Of a DNA stretch of 45,492 bases, positions 1 to 11,281 are shown piece by piece. The first letter of the stretch is position 1. Every line of letters starts with the position of its first letter. The stretch covers positions 68,787 through 114,278 of the forward strand of contig JAKDRW010000002.1 of the NCBI GenBank assembly GCA_030454225.1, in the 5' to 3' direction. Source of the DNA: Vreelandella subglaciescola (GTDB taxonomy: Bacteria; Pseudomonadota; Gammaproteobacteria; Pseudomonadales; Halomonadaceae). A program made the position numbers and the translations under genes. The notes below the pieces were generated by a model, which saw only the letters and a program-made list of their open reading frames with translations, made no database searches and had not been told where the DNA came from.

Positions 1-2
1 GG

Positions 3-461
3 CTAAGGCTTTGCTGCGTGGGAAGCCAGGCGCGCCAGCGCGCTTTTTAGCTTGGGGTCGGCGGTATCCTCGGCGCATTGAGCGAGCGCTTTGCCCGCCG
101 AGTCGGGCAGCGTACGGCAGTAGCGGCGAGGTTTTTTTAGCGGACGCACCGGGCGCACTTTGAAATGAAAGCCGGTCACCCCCTCAAAGCCCGGCATCTG
201 CTGAAGCAGGCTTAAGAGTCGTGGCTGCTCAAAGCGCAGCCAGGTGAGAAACGCGGCGCGGTTGCAGATCAGCGTCAGCTTGCCCTCGCTGAACCCGCCG
301 ACAAAAATATGCTCGCGCATGTCGTCGGGCAGGCTCGCGCGCAGCTGGGTTTGCGCTTGCTCGATCAGGCGCGACTGGCGCATCAGCAAGCCTACTTCAC
401 CGCGCGGATTCAACAGTTGGCCAATGGGCTGTGCGCGAGAACGCTTAACCTTTATACTCAT
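3..461 (-). CDS. dciA: DciA-like (DUF721) replicative helicase loader
   Basis: 152-residue cytoplasmic protein of the DUF721 family. Characterised members (DciA) help load the replicative helicase DnaB in bacteria that lack DnaC or DnaI. The family-like core runs from about residue 15 to 105: a predicted helix (LMRQSRLIEQAQTQLRASLP), then strands around HIFVGGFSEGKLTLICNRAAF and a following LRFEQPRLLSLL helix. The basic C-terminal tail is probably disordered. The start is supported by a GAGGAG ribosome site 8 bases upstream on the minus strand, and the stop lies at positions 3-5, so the gene is complete. A DUF721 gene near secA is a common gammaproteobacterial arrangement. The family call rests on pattern recognition and position. 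Confidence 0.78.
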   Translation of the reverse strand: MSIKVKRSRAQPIGQLLNPRGEVGLLMRQSRLIEQAQTQLRASLPDDMREHIFVGGFSEGKLTLICNRAAFLTWLRFEQPRLLSLLQQMPGFEGVTGFHFKVRPVRPLKKPRRYCRTLPDSAGKALAQCAEDTADPKLKSALARLASHAAKP

Positions 462-625
462 ACGCTTAACTCCTCAGCGCCGCCGGCGTTGGTGTCAAGG
501 AGATGACCGATTGCCACGCAGCCACTCATTGCCGCGTCGCTGCGTTTTATCCTGCCCTTGTTCAGGACCCCGCACGACGGCAGTAATTCCCTAAAGCCTA
601 GCACGCCGAGGAGCGCGACCCTAGC

Positions 626-973
626 ATGCCCGCCAAGCCGATGCCTATAGCGACGTCCCCGCGGCTTTATCGCCGCGGCAGTGCCGCGCGCTGGTGGCTG
701 GCGGGGCTGTTGGTCAGCTGCCTGCTGCCGGTTAGCCTGCATACGCCTGAGGCGGCGCGCAGCCTTGGCCGCTGCGTATACGCGGCCGTGTGGGCGCCCG
801 CCATCCTGCGTGCCCAGTCGCGGCGCTTTGCCCGTCGTTCGCCGACCCTGCGTCACGCCGGCAAACGCTGCCGCTATTCACCTGCCGGTCCACGTTCTCG
901 CCGCGCCAGGTGCTTACGCCTTGTGGCCGCCCTCGACGTGGTGTCGCGCCGGGGCCCCCCTTCACGCGCCTGA
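626..973 (+). CDS. possible small exported protein or leader peptide before secA (uncertain)
   Basis: A 115-codon reading frame in the otherwise gene-free spacer between dciA and secA. It has a basic N-terminus followed by a hydrophobic stretch (ARWWLAGLLVSCLLPVSL, about residues 21-38) that resembles a signal sequence or membrane anchor. The rest is short and Arg-rich, and the C-terminus is RRGPPSRA. A GAGGAG motif lies 12 bases before the ATG, which is long spacing. Codon choice in the first half looks like neighbouring genes. I recognise no family. It could be a SecM-like secretion monitor, a decayed gene or chance: two other frames are also open here (681-1058 and 790-1008). Confidence 0.3.
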   Translation: MPAKPMPIATSPRLYRRGSAARWWLAGLLVSCLLPVSLHTPEAARSLGRCVYAAVWAPAILRAQSRRFARRSPTLRHAGKRCRYSPAGPRSRRARCLRLVAALDVVSRRGPPSRA

Positions 974-1042
974 CTGCCTCCTTGAGCAGCGGCCGCGCGT
1001 CGGCATGATTCGACCCGCAGGCCGCGCATTTACCTGTTTTTA

Positions 1043-1069
1043 CAAGCTTGCGCCTTGAGGCGCCGCTTG
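1043..1069 (+). promoter_or_regulatory. stem-loop just upstream of secA
   Basis: CAAGC (1043-1047) pairs with GCTTG (1065-1069), and GCGCC (1050-1054) pairs with GGCGC (1059-1063) around a TTGA loop. This gives ten base pairs with a small 2x1 internal loop. The stem ends 19 bases before the secA ATG. No T-run follows, so it is not an ordinary terminator. It is probably a structure in the secA leader. Confidence 0.5.
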
Positions 1070-1088
1070 CAGCCAGTTGGACTGTTTC

Positions 1089-3836
<2,748 letters not shown>

Positions 3837-3887
3837 ACGACCAGATGGCCTGAGCGGCGCCAAGTCAACGAGCAGAGGAGACTTCTT

Positions 3888-5117
3888 ATGGCGGTGGGCA
3901 CTATACCGTTTCCAACGATGCCGGCGCTTGAGGGCGTGCGCCTGGGCACGACCATGGCGGGGATTAAGCAGGCCGGGCGGCGCGACCTTGTCGTGATCGA
4001 GCTGCCCGAGTCCGCCACCGTGGCCGGCGTATTTACCCGCAACGCTTTTTGCGCCGCCCCCGTGCAGGTGGCCAAAGCGCACTTGGCCGAGTGCCGCGCT
4101 CAGCAGCAGGCGCCACGCTACTGGCTGATCAATACCGGTAACGCCAACGCCGGTACCGGGGCGCAAGGGCTTGAAGACGCGCGTGAGAGCTGCCGTACGT
4201 TGGCGCGCGAGGCGGGGGTGCCGGCCTGCGCGGTGCTGCCGTTTTCCACCGGTGTGATTGGCGAGCCGCTGCCCACGCAGGCGCTGCTGGCCGGCATTGC
4301 CCCGGCGTTTGCCGCGCGCGATAGCCAGAGTGCGGCCTGGGAACAGGCGGCCGCAGGGATTTTGACCACCGACACCCGCAGCAAAGGCGCAAGCGTCGAG
4401 GTGCCCGTGGGCGATCGGCGTATCACCATCAACGGGTTCGCCAAGGGCTCGGGCATGATCCGCCCGGATATGGCCACCATGCTGGGTTTCGTAGTGACTG
4501 ACGCAGCGGTTGAACCGGCGCTTTTGGAGCGTTTGCTGCGCGACGCGGTCAACCATTCGTTTAACTGCATCACCGTGGATAGCGATACCTCGACCAACGA
4601 CGCCTGTCTGCTGGCGGCGACCGGCCGCGGCGCGCAGGTCTCGAGCGAGGCCGATATCCGGGCGCTGGCCGACGGGCTTGAGCAGGTGCTGGTGGCGCTT
4701 GCTCAGGCGGTTATCCGCGACGGCGAAGGGGCGACTAAGTTCGTTACGCTCGAAGTAACGCATGCGACAACGCGTCAGGAGGCGCTGGACGTGGCCTTTA
4801 CCGTGGCCCATTCGCCGCTGGTCAAAACCGCGCTTTACGCCTCGGATGCCAACTGGGGACGGATTCTGGCCGCCGTCGGGCGTGCCCCCGTCGCTGATTT
4901 TGACGTGGACCGCGTGGTGATTGACTTGGGTGAGGTGCGCTTGGTAGAAAGCGGTGGTCGTGCGCCGGGCTATACCGAAGCGGCCGGCAGCGCGGTGATG
5001 GCGCGCGAGGAAATTACTATTCGTATCGACCTGGGGCGCGGTGATGACAGCGCCAGGGTATGGACGTCGGATCTTTCCCACGACTACGTGTCGATCAACG
5101 CCGACTATCGTAGCTGA
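3888..5117 (+). CDS. argJ: bifunctional ornithine acetyltransferase / N-acetylglutamate synthase ArgJ
   Basis: 409-residue cytoplasmic enzyme of arginine synthesis. It moves the acetyl group from N-acetylornithine to glutamate, and bifunctional members also make N-acetylglutamate from acetyl-CoA. The precursor self-cleaves between Ala and Thr in the ATML motif, seen here as DMATML with Ala196-Thr197; Thr197 becomes the nucleophile of the beta chain. Other conserved segments are NTGNANAGTG (about 82-91), FSTGVIGEPLP, KGSGMIRPDM, FNCITVDSDTSTND and YASDANWGRI. A strong AGAGGAGA ribosome site precedes the ATG. It follows secA by 51 bases, the same order as in Pseudomonas. Whether it is bifunctional or acetyltransferase only cannot be read from the sequence. 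Confidence 0.95.
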   Translation: MAVGTIPFPTMPALEGVRLGTTMAGIKQAGRRDLVVIELPESATVAGVFTRNAFCAAPVQVAKAHLAECRAQQQAPRYWLINTGNANAGTGAQGLEDARESCRTLAREAGVPACAVLPFSTGVIGEPLPTQALLAGIAPAFAARDSQSAAWEQAAAGILTTDTRSKGASVEVPVGDRRITINGFAKGSGMIRPDMATMLGFVVTDAAVEPALLERLLRDAVNHSFNCITVDSDTSTNDACLLAATGRGAQVSSEADIRALADGLEQVLVALAQAVIRDGEGATKFVTLEVTHATTRQEALDVAFTVAHSPLVKTALYASDANWGRILAAVGRAPVADFDVDRVVIDLGEVRLVESGGRAPGYTEAAGSAVMAREEITIRIDLGRGDDSARVWTSDLSHDYVSINADYRS

Positions 5118-5191
5118 ACCGCAACCGACCAGCGCAGCAAGAGGGCGTCGGCCTGAAAAGGTCGATCAGCAAAACAGTGGATAAAGACGTA

Positions 5192-6148
5192 ATGAATGCA
5201 ATCGTAAAACGACGGGTTCACGTGGCCGCCGCGGCCATTATCAGTGCCGACAAGAAACAGGTGCTGATCGCACGTCGGCCATCGCACTTCGATCAGGGTG
5301 GCCTTTGGGAGTTTCCCGGCGGCAAGCTGGCGCCCTACGAAACCGGCCTTGAGGGGTTGAAACGTGAGCTTCACGAAGAGCTGGGTATCGAGATAACGCG
5401 CGCCCAACCGCTCATTCGCGTCCATCACGAGTACCCCGACAAGCGTATTTTGCTAGATGTATGGCAGGTGCATGAGTTTGCCGGCGAGCCGTTTGGCCGC
5501 GAAGGTCAGGCGGTACGCTGGGTGCCGATGCAAGAGCTGCTGGACTATCCTTTCCCCGCGGCTAACCTGCCTATATTGCGGGCGGTCATGCTGCCTGCCG
5601 AGTACCTCATCACGGCTGAGGAAGACAGCGACGAGGTATTCCTGCAGCGCCTGACGCGCGCGTTGGATAAAGATGGCGTGCGGCTGGTGCAGCTGCGCGC
5701 CAAAACGCTGGATGGCGATGAATACGTGGCGCGCGCGCAAAAAGCGCTGGCGCTGTGCCATGCATACGGCGCGCGGCTGTTGCTTAACGGCGATCCGGCG
5801 CTTTTGGATCGCGTCGACGCCGACGGGATTCACCTGACCAGCGAACGGCTGATGCAGTTGAATAAGCGGCCTGTTCCGGAGGGTAAATGGCTGGGTGCCT
5901 CTACGCACAGCGCCGAGCAGCTGGTGCAGGCCAATGTGCTGAGCTGTGATCTGGTGACGCTCTCACCGCTGGCGCCGACGCCGTCTCACCCCGACGCCAT
6001 TCTGATGGGCTGGCACGATTTTCAGCAGCACGTGGAGCACGCCGGCATGCCGGTCTACGCGCTGGGTGGCATGACACGTTTTCATGCCAATCGCGCCCGC
6101 GCGGTCGGGGCGCAGGGGATTGCTTCGATTCGTGATTTCTGGCGCTAA
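5192..6148 (+). CDS. Nudix hydrolase (MutT-like) fused to a ThiE-like domain
   Basis: 318-residue two-domain protein. The N-terminal half is a MutT-type Nudix hydrolase with a complete Nudix box at about residues 44-66 (G, five residues, E, then RELHEELGI), expected to remove oxidised nucleotides such as 8-oxo-dGTP. The C-terminal half, from about residue 140, has the fold signature of thiamine-phosphate synthase: VQLRAKT, a DGIHLTS segment, STHSAEQL and the phosphate-binding ALGGMT. It differs from true ThiE at several usual positions (NGD where NDR is expected; SPLAPTPSHPDA in the pyrophosphate/thiazole region), so thiamine synthesis is doubtful. This fusion is a recognised gammaproteobacterial family with unclear C-terminal function. 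ATG 5192 is preferred over in-frame GTG 5177. Confidence 0.88.
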   Translation: MNAIVKRRVHVAAAAIISADKKQVLIARRPSHFDQGGLWEFPGGKLAPYETGLEGLKRELHEELGIEITRAQPLIRVHHEYPDKRILLDVWQVHEFAGEPFGREGQAVRWVPMQELLDYPFPAANLPILRAVMLPAEYLITAEEDSDEVFLQRLTRALDKDGVRLVQLRAKTLDGDEYVARAQKALALCHAYGARLLLNGDPALLDRVDADGIHLTSERLMQLNKRPVPEGKWLGASTHSAEQLVQANVLSCDLVTLSPLAPTPSHPDAILMGWHDFQQHVEHAGMPVYALGGMTRFHANRARAVGAQGIASIRDFWR

Positions 6149-6158
6149 GCCAACGCTG

Positions 6159-6202
6159 GCGCCGGCCCCTATATGTATCGCTTAACCGGGGTCGGTGCTT
6201 TT
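6159..6202 (+). terminator. probable rho-independent terminator after the Nudix gene
   Basis: GCGCCGGCCCC (6159-6169) can pair with GGGGTCGGTGC (6188-6198) over 11 positions including two G-U pairs, followed by TTTT. The 18-base loop is long, so the call is moderate. Confidence 0.45.
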
Positions 6203-6248
6203 ACGCACGCGACGCTTTGCCTGAACGCCTGTCGACAAGGAGCATGCC

Positions 6249-7490
6249 ATGCTTGACCGTTTGCCTTTTTTAGTGGGGCTGCGCTACGTGCGCGCCAAAC
6301 GCCGTAATCACTTTATTTCGTTTATTTCGTTGACGTCCATGCTGGGCCTGATGCTCGGGGTTGCCGTGCTGATTCTGGTGCTGTCGGTGATGAACGGGTT
6401 TGACCAAGAGCTGCGCACGCGTATTTTGGGCATGGTGCCGCATACCAAGATCGAGGCGGTCGACGGCCTAAAGGACTGGCAGGGCCTGGCCGACAAGCTG
6501 ACCCAGCGCGAGCGGGTGATCGGCGCGGCGCCGTACGTGGAGCAGCAGGGCATGTTCTCCGCCGGCGGGCGCAACCAGGGCGGCATGGTGACCGGCATCG
6601 AGCCCGACTGGGAAGCCAAGGTGTCGATCATCGACGAGCACATGAACAGCGGTAGCCTCGATGACCTGCAGCCCGGCGAATGGAACGTGGTGCTGGGGGC
6701 GGCGCTGGCGCGCAATCTGGGCGTTGGCGTGGGGGACCGGGTGACCCTGCTGGTGCCCGAAGCCTCGATTACCCCCGCCGGTGTTTTTCCGCGCCTCAAA
6801 CGCTTTACCGTCAGCGGGACGTTCAGCGTGGGGGCCGAGCTTGATTCACGGCTGGCCTACGCCAACATTACCGATATGCAGACGCTTGCCCGCCTGGGCG
6901 ATGAGGTCGGCGGCCTGCGCCTCGAGCTCGACGACCTGTTTGCCGCCAGCAGCGAAACCCAGGCCATCGTCAACGATTTGGGCGCCGGCTACCGCGGCCG
7001 CGACTGGACCTTTAGCCAGGGCAACCTGTTTCAGGCCATCCAGATGGAAAAACGCATGATCGGCCTGCTGCTAACCGTGATCATCGCGGTGGCGGCGTTC
7101 AATATCGTCTCCACGCTGGTGATGGTGGTGACCGACAAGCGTGCCGACATTGCCATTTTGCGCACCATCGGCGCGACGCCGCGCTCGATCATGGGGATCT
7201 TTATCGTACAGGGGATGGCCATCGGCGTGATCGGTATCGCCATCGGCGTGGCGGCGGGGGTGCTGCTGGCGCTGACCGTGTCCGACCTGATTGGCTGGGT
7301 CGAGAACGTCTTCGGCATTCACTTTCTCGACGCCGGCGTTTATTTCATCAGCGAACTGCCGTCGCAGCTGCGCGGTAGCGATGTGATCAATATCGTCGCC
7401 GCCGCCTTTGGACTGACATTTTTGTCGACGCTATACCCCGCCTGGCGCGCCGCCCGCGTGCAGCCGGCCGATGTGTTGCGCTATGAGTGA
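6249..7490 (+). CDS. lolC: lipoprotein-releasing ABC transporter permease (LolC/LolF type)
   Basis: 413-residue inner-membrane permease of the Lol system, which extracts outer-membrane lipoproteins and hands them to LolA. The N-terminus ([20 protein letters not shown]) and first membrane helix (about 22-48) are typical. A large periplasmic domain follows, then three C-terminal helices (about 270-295, 315-345 and 375-395). The periplasmic domain holds a [14 protein letters not shown] segment resembling the LolC hook that binds LolA. An AAGGAG ribosome site lies 7 bases before the ATG. The ATPase gene lolD follows at once, but no lolE comes after it, so this may be a LolF-type permease working as a homodimer. 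lolC is given as the nearest familiar name. Confidence 0.85.
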   Translation: MLDRLPFLVGLRYVRAKRRNHFISFISLTSMLGLMLGVAVLILVLSVMNGFDQELRTRILGMVPHTKIEAVDGLKDWQGLADKLTQRERVIGAAPYVEQQGMFSAGGRNQGGMVTGIEPDWEAKVSIIDEHMNSGSLDDLQPGEWNVVLGAALARNLGVGVGDRVTLLVPEASITPAGVFPRLKRFTVSGTFSVGAELDSRLAYANITDMQTLARLGDEVGGLRLELDDLFAASSETQAIVNDLGAGYRGRDWTFSQGNLFQAIQMEKRMIGLLLTVIIAVAAFNIVSTLVMVVTDKRADIAILRTIGATPRSIMGIFIVQGMAIGVIGIAIGVAAGVLLALTVSDLIGWVENVFGIHFLDAGVYFISELPSQLRGSDVINIVAAAFGLTFLSTLYPAWRAARVQPADVLRYE

Positions 7491-7500
7491 GGATACCGCG

Positions 7501-8220
7501 ATGACCGCGACGAAAGCCGCAGTGGCGCCCGAGGCGCCGGTGATGCTGGATTGCCAGAAAGTGACGCGAACCTACAGCGAAGGCCCCGAAGACCTGACCG
7601 TGCTGGACTCGCTCTCGCTGCAGGTGCGCGCCGGCGAGCGCGTGGCGATTGTGGGTAGCTCGGGCTCGGGCAAAACCACCTTGCTGAACCTGTTGGGCGG
7701 GCTGGATCGCCCGACCGGAGGGCGCATCGTGATCGCCGGTGAGCCGCTATCAGCGCTTAATGAGGCCGCACTTGGCGGCTTTCGCAACCGCTATATCGGC
7801 TTTGTCTATCAGTTTCACCATCTGCTTGCCGAGTTTACCGCGCTGGAAAACGCCGCGCTGCCGCTGATTATCCGCGGTCAGCGCAAGCGCGATGCCGAAG
7901 CGCGCGCGTATAGCCTGCTTGAGCGCGTGGGCATGGCCGCGCGCGCCGAGCATAAACCCGGCGAGCTTTCCGGCGGTGAACGTCAGCGCGTAGCGATTGC
8001 CCGGGCGTTGGTGACCGACCCAAGCCTTGTGCTGATGGACGAACCCACCGGTAATCTCGACCAGACCACGGCGGCCACCATTTTAGCGCTGATGGACGAA
8101 CTGGCGCGCGAAAGCGCCTGCGCGTTTGTCATCGTCACCCACGATCCGGCGCTTGCCGCGCATCAGGATCGCGTGCTCAAGCTGGATGGCGGGCATCTGG
8201 TGGCTGACGTCCAGGATTGA
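7501..8220 (+). CDS. lolD: lipoprotein-releasing ABC transporter ATPase LolD
   Basis: 239-residue ATPase subunit that powers lipoprotein release with the preceding permease. It has Walker A GSSGSGKT (52-59), Q-loop [12 protein letters not shown] signature LSGGERQR, Walker [11 protein letters not shown]-loop NLDQ and switch histidine VTHD. The ATG at 7501 is preferred because TGAGGA lies 7 bases upstream. An in-frame ATG at 7483 overlaps the lolC stop and would add six residues; either start implies translational coupling. The gene ends 48 bases before the convergent DUF2062 gene. Confidence 0.93.
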   Translation: MTATKAAVAPEAPVMLDCQKVTRTYSEGPEDLTVLDSLSLQVRAGERVAIVGSSGSGKTTLLNLLGGLDRPTGGRIVIAGEPLSALNEAALGGFRNRYIGFVYQFHHLLAEFTALENAALPLIIRGQRKRDAEARAYSLLERVGMAARAEHKPGELSGGERQRVAIARALVTDPSLVLMDEPTGNLDQTTAATILALMDELARESACAFVIVTHDPALAAHQDRVLKLDGGHLVADVQD

Positions 8221-8267
8221 TGTTCAGGGCCAGGTTTTGGCGAGTGCCGGGGGCTTGGCGCCGCTTT

Positions 8268-8819
8268 TCAGTCGTCAAACTCGGCTTCGATGCGCGCGCG
8301 GCGCTGGCGGCGTTTTTGCCGCCGGCGCTTCCAGTGGCGTGAGACGTGCCAGCGCCAAATCAGCCGGATAGCGGCGTTGGCCAGCGCGGCGAACACCACC
8401 GCCGACAGCAGCGAGCCGAGAAACAGCGCCGGCAACACGTCGTGCATCTGCTCAGCTATCCAGCGGGTAGACAGGTGCATGGGCACTTCGCGCACGGGGG
8501 CCGCCAGAAACAGCGAGCCCAGGCGGTAATTGGCGTAAAAAATCAGCGGCATGGTCAGCGGGTTGGTAATCCACACCAGGCCAACCGCTAGCGCCAGATT
8601 GCAGCGGCTGAAGCGCGCACCGATAGCCGCCGCTACCATTTGAAAAGGAATGGGCAGCAGCGCGCAGAATATCCCCACGCTGAAAGCATTGGCGACACTG
8701 CGGCGGGTTAAAAGCCAAAGCCTCGGGTCCGCAATCAGCGGCGCCATGAAGCGCAGCGAACGCTGGCGTTTCAAGGTGTCGGGCTTGGGCATGTAGCGCT
8801 GCAAGAACCGGCGCGGCAT
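8268..8819 (-). CDS. DUF2062 family membrane protein
   Basis: 183-residue protein of the DUF2062 family, function unknown. The N-terminus is basic (MPRRFLQRYMPKPDTLKRQRSL). The conserved core starts with SVANAFSVGIFCALLPIPFQM, followed by a WITNPLTMPLIFYANYRLGS segment, the best-known signature of the family. Three hydrophobic stretches (about 45-65, 75-105 and 125-155) suggest membrane insertion. The C-terminus is very basic (RHWKRRRQKRRQRRAR) and should lie in the cytoplasm. It converges on lolD and diverges from comEC, with 102 bases to the comEC start. Confidence 0.85.
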   Translation of the reverse strand: MPRRFLQRYMPKPDTLKRQRSLRFMAPLIADPRLWLLTRRSVANAFSVGIFCALLPIPFQMVAAAIGARFSRCNLALAVGLVWITNPLTMPLIFYANYRLGSLFLAAPVREVPMHLSTRWIAEQMHDVLPALFLGSLLSAVVFAALANAAIRLIWRWHVSRHWKRRRQKRRQRRARIEAEFDD

Positions 8820-8921
8820 GATGATTACTCTGGCCTTGGAGATTCTCCATTATCCATATAGCGGCTGGCTTCGGCTATGCGCTTGTGATCTCGCAGCACT
8901 CACCCAGGGAGAGGGTAGGCC

Positions 8922-11225
8922 ATGGCGGGGATTCGAAAAACGGTAAAACGCTCGCAAAACAGCCGCTTGGGGGCAGCGTTCGCGGTAGCGGCCGCGGCTA
9001 TTTCAGGGGCCGGGCTTGCAGCGCTGGGCGCGGGGGTGCATTACCCGCTGCTGCTGGGTGCCGTGGCAAGCGTCGTGGTGCTCTGGGCAAGCGCTGCGAG
9101 TATCCGCTGGGCAGGGCTGGTGGGCGTAATGCTATTGACGTACGGCGGCGTAGAGCTGGAGCACGCCAGCCGTTTGCCACAGGGGCTTAGCGGCGTTGAC
9201 CTGAGCGTCGAGGCGCGCATCATCAGCGTTAATGAGGCGGCGAGTGCCACGCGGTTGATGCTGGCAGTAAAACGCTGCGAGGCGCCGGCGGGGCTGCCCG
9301 ACTGCAAGGCGCTTAACAAGGTGCGCGTCAGCGTCTACCACCGGTTAAGAGTACGCCCGGGCGAGCGCTGGACAATGACGCTGCGGCTGCGTCCGCCGCG
9401 AGGCTTTAGCAATCCGCAGGGTGTAGATTTCGCCGCCTGGCTGTGGCGTGAGGGAATCCACGCGACCGGCTATGTGCGCGACATCCCCAAAGCTGAACGC
9501 CTGGCGCCCGCCGGCCCGGCGCTGAAACGTCAGGCGCTTGAGTTTCTTGAGCGCCGCGTGGGTGATGCCACCGCGCGGCGTTGGCTGGCCGCGCTGACGC
9601 TTGGGGAAAGCGCACAGCTGACCCAAGACGACTGGGCGCTGCTGAATGCCAGCGGCACCACCCACCTGGTGGTAATTTCCGGATTACACGTCGGGCTGGT
9701 GGCTTCGTTCGGGCTGCTGCTTGCGCGCTTGGCTGCGCGTTTTTTGACGCCCGAAAACTGGCGGCTACGCCTGTGGCCGTGGTGGGCGGCGGGAGGCTGC
9801 GCTGTGGCCTATGCGGTGCTGGCGGGGCTTGCGCCGCCGGCCATGCGCGCCATGGTGATGGCGCTCATCGGGCTTTGGGCACTGAGCGGCCGCCATGCGC
9901 CTGGTGCCTGGCAGGCGTGGTGGCTGGCAGTGGCGATTATCGTAACAAGCGACCCGCTGGGCGTCTGGCGGCCGGGTTTCTGGCTTTCTTTTCTGGCCGT
10001 GGCATGGCTGATTTTGATCTGGCAAGGCCGGCGTCGCCCGGTAGGAATCCGCGGCTGGCTATGGGCGCTGGGCCGCTCGCAGCTGTTGCTGGCGCCGGTA
10101 ATGGCGGCTGCCGTGGTGCTGGCGTTTGGCCGCGTTGCGCCGTTGGCCCCGCTGGTCAATCTGCTGGCCGTGCCCTGGGTCAGCATGGTGCTGGTGCCCG
10201 GGGCGCTGCTGGGCTGGCTGGTGGCGCCGTTGCCGTATGCCAGCGAGCTTGTCTGGTGGGGCTTTGCCCAGGCGCTTGAACCGCTGCTTATGCTGCTACG
10301 CTTTGCCGCCAGCCAGGCTCCCCTGTGGGAGCCTGCGCCCGGACAGCGGCTGTGGCTGGCCGCCGCGCTTGGCTTTCTCGCGCTGTGCTGGGGGTTGCCC
10401 ACAATGCCGCGGGCGCTGCGCCTGGCCAGTCTGGCGCCGTTGGTGCTGGTACTTTATGTCCCGCCGATGCCGGCCTGGCCCGAGGGCGCGCTGCGCGTGC
10501 GGGTGTTTGATGTAGGGCAGGGCCAGCTGGTCGAGCTGCGTACGCGTCATACGCGCACGCTATATGATACCGGCCCGCGTTTTCGCTCGGGATTTATGCC
10601 GCTGGCAACGCTATGGCCGCCGGGGCAGCGATTTGATCGTGTGATTGTCAGCCACTCGGATATCGACCACGCCGGCGGGGTTCCGGCGCTGCAGCAAGAG
10701 CACCGGGTCGCACGCTGGCTGGCACCGCTTCAGGAAGCCGTCGTTACCGGCCAGACCGCCTGCTATCGCGGCCAGCACTGGCGGCAAGACGGCGTCGAAT
10801 TTGCCCACCTCTGGCCGCCACAAGGCCGCAATAGCTTGTCGCCCAACGACCGTTCCTGCGTTTTACAAGTCACGGTAGGCGAGCACCGGTTATTGATTAC
10901 CGGCGATGCCGGCGCCCGCGTCGAGCGGCGTTTTCTGCTTGGCGTAGATACGCCGGTGAGCGTGCTGGTGGCGGGGCATCATGGGAGCAAGACCAGCTCC
11001 GGCGTCCAGTTTGTACGCACTCTCGCCCCGCGCCAGGTGATTTTTAGCGCCGGGCGCGACAACCGCTTTGGCCACCCGGTAGATAGCGTTGTGCGACGTT
11101 TTCGCGACCAGGGAAGCTGCCTGTGGAACACCGCGCACGACGGCGCGTTAACGTTTTGGCTGGTGCCTGGAGAGGCTGTCCGCATGGTGCCAATGCGTGA
11201 TGCGGCGCGTGCTAAGCGGTGTTGA
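8922..11225 (+). CDS. comEC: DNA internalization competence protein ComEC/Rec2
   Basis: 767-residue inner-membrane channel protein that passes single-stranded DNA into the cytoplasm during natural transformation. The N-terminal third carries membrane helices and a soluble OB-like domain (about 70-200). The competence core begins near SGTTHLVVISGLHVGL and contains many hydrophobic helices (about 245-515). The C-terminal third is a metallo-beta-lactamase-like domain starting at VRVFDVGQGQ (about 524), with SHSDIDHAGG (about 576), ITGDAGA and GHHGSKTSS (about 685). Those metal-site motifs look intact. The start is supported by AGGGAGAGGG just upstream of the ATG. Presence of comEC suggests, but does not prove, natural competence. 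Confidence 0.93.
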   Translation: MAGIRKTVKRSQNSRLGAAFAVAAAAISGAGLAALGAGVHYPLLLGAVASVVVLWASAASIRWAGLVGVMLLTYGGVELEHASRLPQGLSGVDLSVEARIISVNEAASATRLMLAVKRCEAPAGLPDCKALNKVRVSVYHRLRVRPGERWTMTLRLRPPRGFSNPQGVDFAAWLWREGIHATGYVRDIPKAERLAPAGPALKRQALEFLERRVGDATARRWLAALTLGESAQLTQDDWALLNASGTTHLVVISGLHVGLVASFGLLLARLAARFLTPENWRLRLWPWWAAGGCAVAYAVLAGLAPPAMRAMVMALIGLWALSGRHAPGAWQAWWLAVAIIVTSDPLGVWRPGFWLSFLAVAWLILIWQGRRRPVGIRGWLWALGRSQLLLAPVMAAAVVLAFGRVAPLAPLVNLLAVPWVSMVLVPGALLGWLVAPLPYASELVWWGFAQALEPLLMLLRFAASQAPLWEPAPGQRLWLAAALGFLALCWGLPTMPRALRLASLAPLVLVLYVPPMPAWPEGALRVRVFDVGQGQLVELRTRHTRTLYDTGPRFRSGFMPLATLWPPGQRFDRVIVSHSDIDHAGGVPALQQEHRVARWLAPLQEAVVTGQTACYRGQHWRQDGVEFAHLWPPQGRNSLSPNDRSCVLQVTVGEHRLLITGDAGARVERRFLLGVDTPVSVLVAGHHGSKTSSGVQFVRTLAPRQVIFSAGRDNRFGHPVDSVVRRFRDQGSCLWNTAHDGALTFWLVPGEAVRMVPMRDAARAKRC

Positions 11226-11248
11226 TGCGCGCCGGGTTCAGGTAGAAT
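11222..11248 (+). promoter_or_regulatory. possible sigma70 promoter for msbA operon
   Basis: TTGATG (11222-11227) and TAGAAT (11243-11248) are separated by 15 bases, shorter than the optimal 17. The -35 overlaps the comEC stop. The transcript would start about 27 bases before the msbA GTG. Confidence 0.4.
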
Positions 11249-11281
11249 CGGGCGCATTATATATCAGCGCCGGGAGTCCGC

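Larger units (their letters stand above)
461..1088. other. dciA-secA spacer
   Basis: 628 bases with no confidently identified gene. It contains the dciA ribosome site on the minus strand, the candidate ORF at 626-973, and the stem-loop at 1043-1069. A weak TTGTTC (558-563) and AGTAAT (582-587) pair with 18-base spacing could drive the plus strand. No M23 peptidase motifs are seen, though such a gene occurs here in relatives. Confidence 0.5.

Noticed and set aside
681-1058. 125-codon open frame before secA, with an AGAP-like stretch reminiscent of SecM
   Set aside because: Composition is Cys/Pro/Arg-rich as in shadow frames of GC-rich DNA and there is no signal sequence. Kept only as a remark in the secA leader finding.
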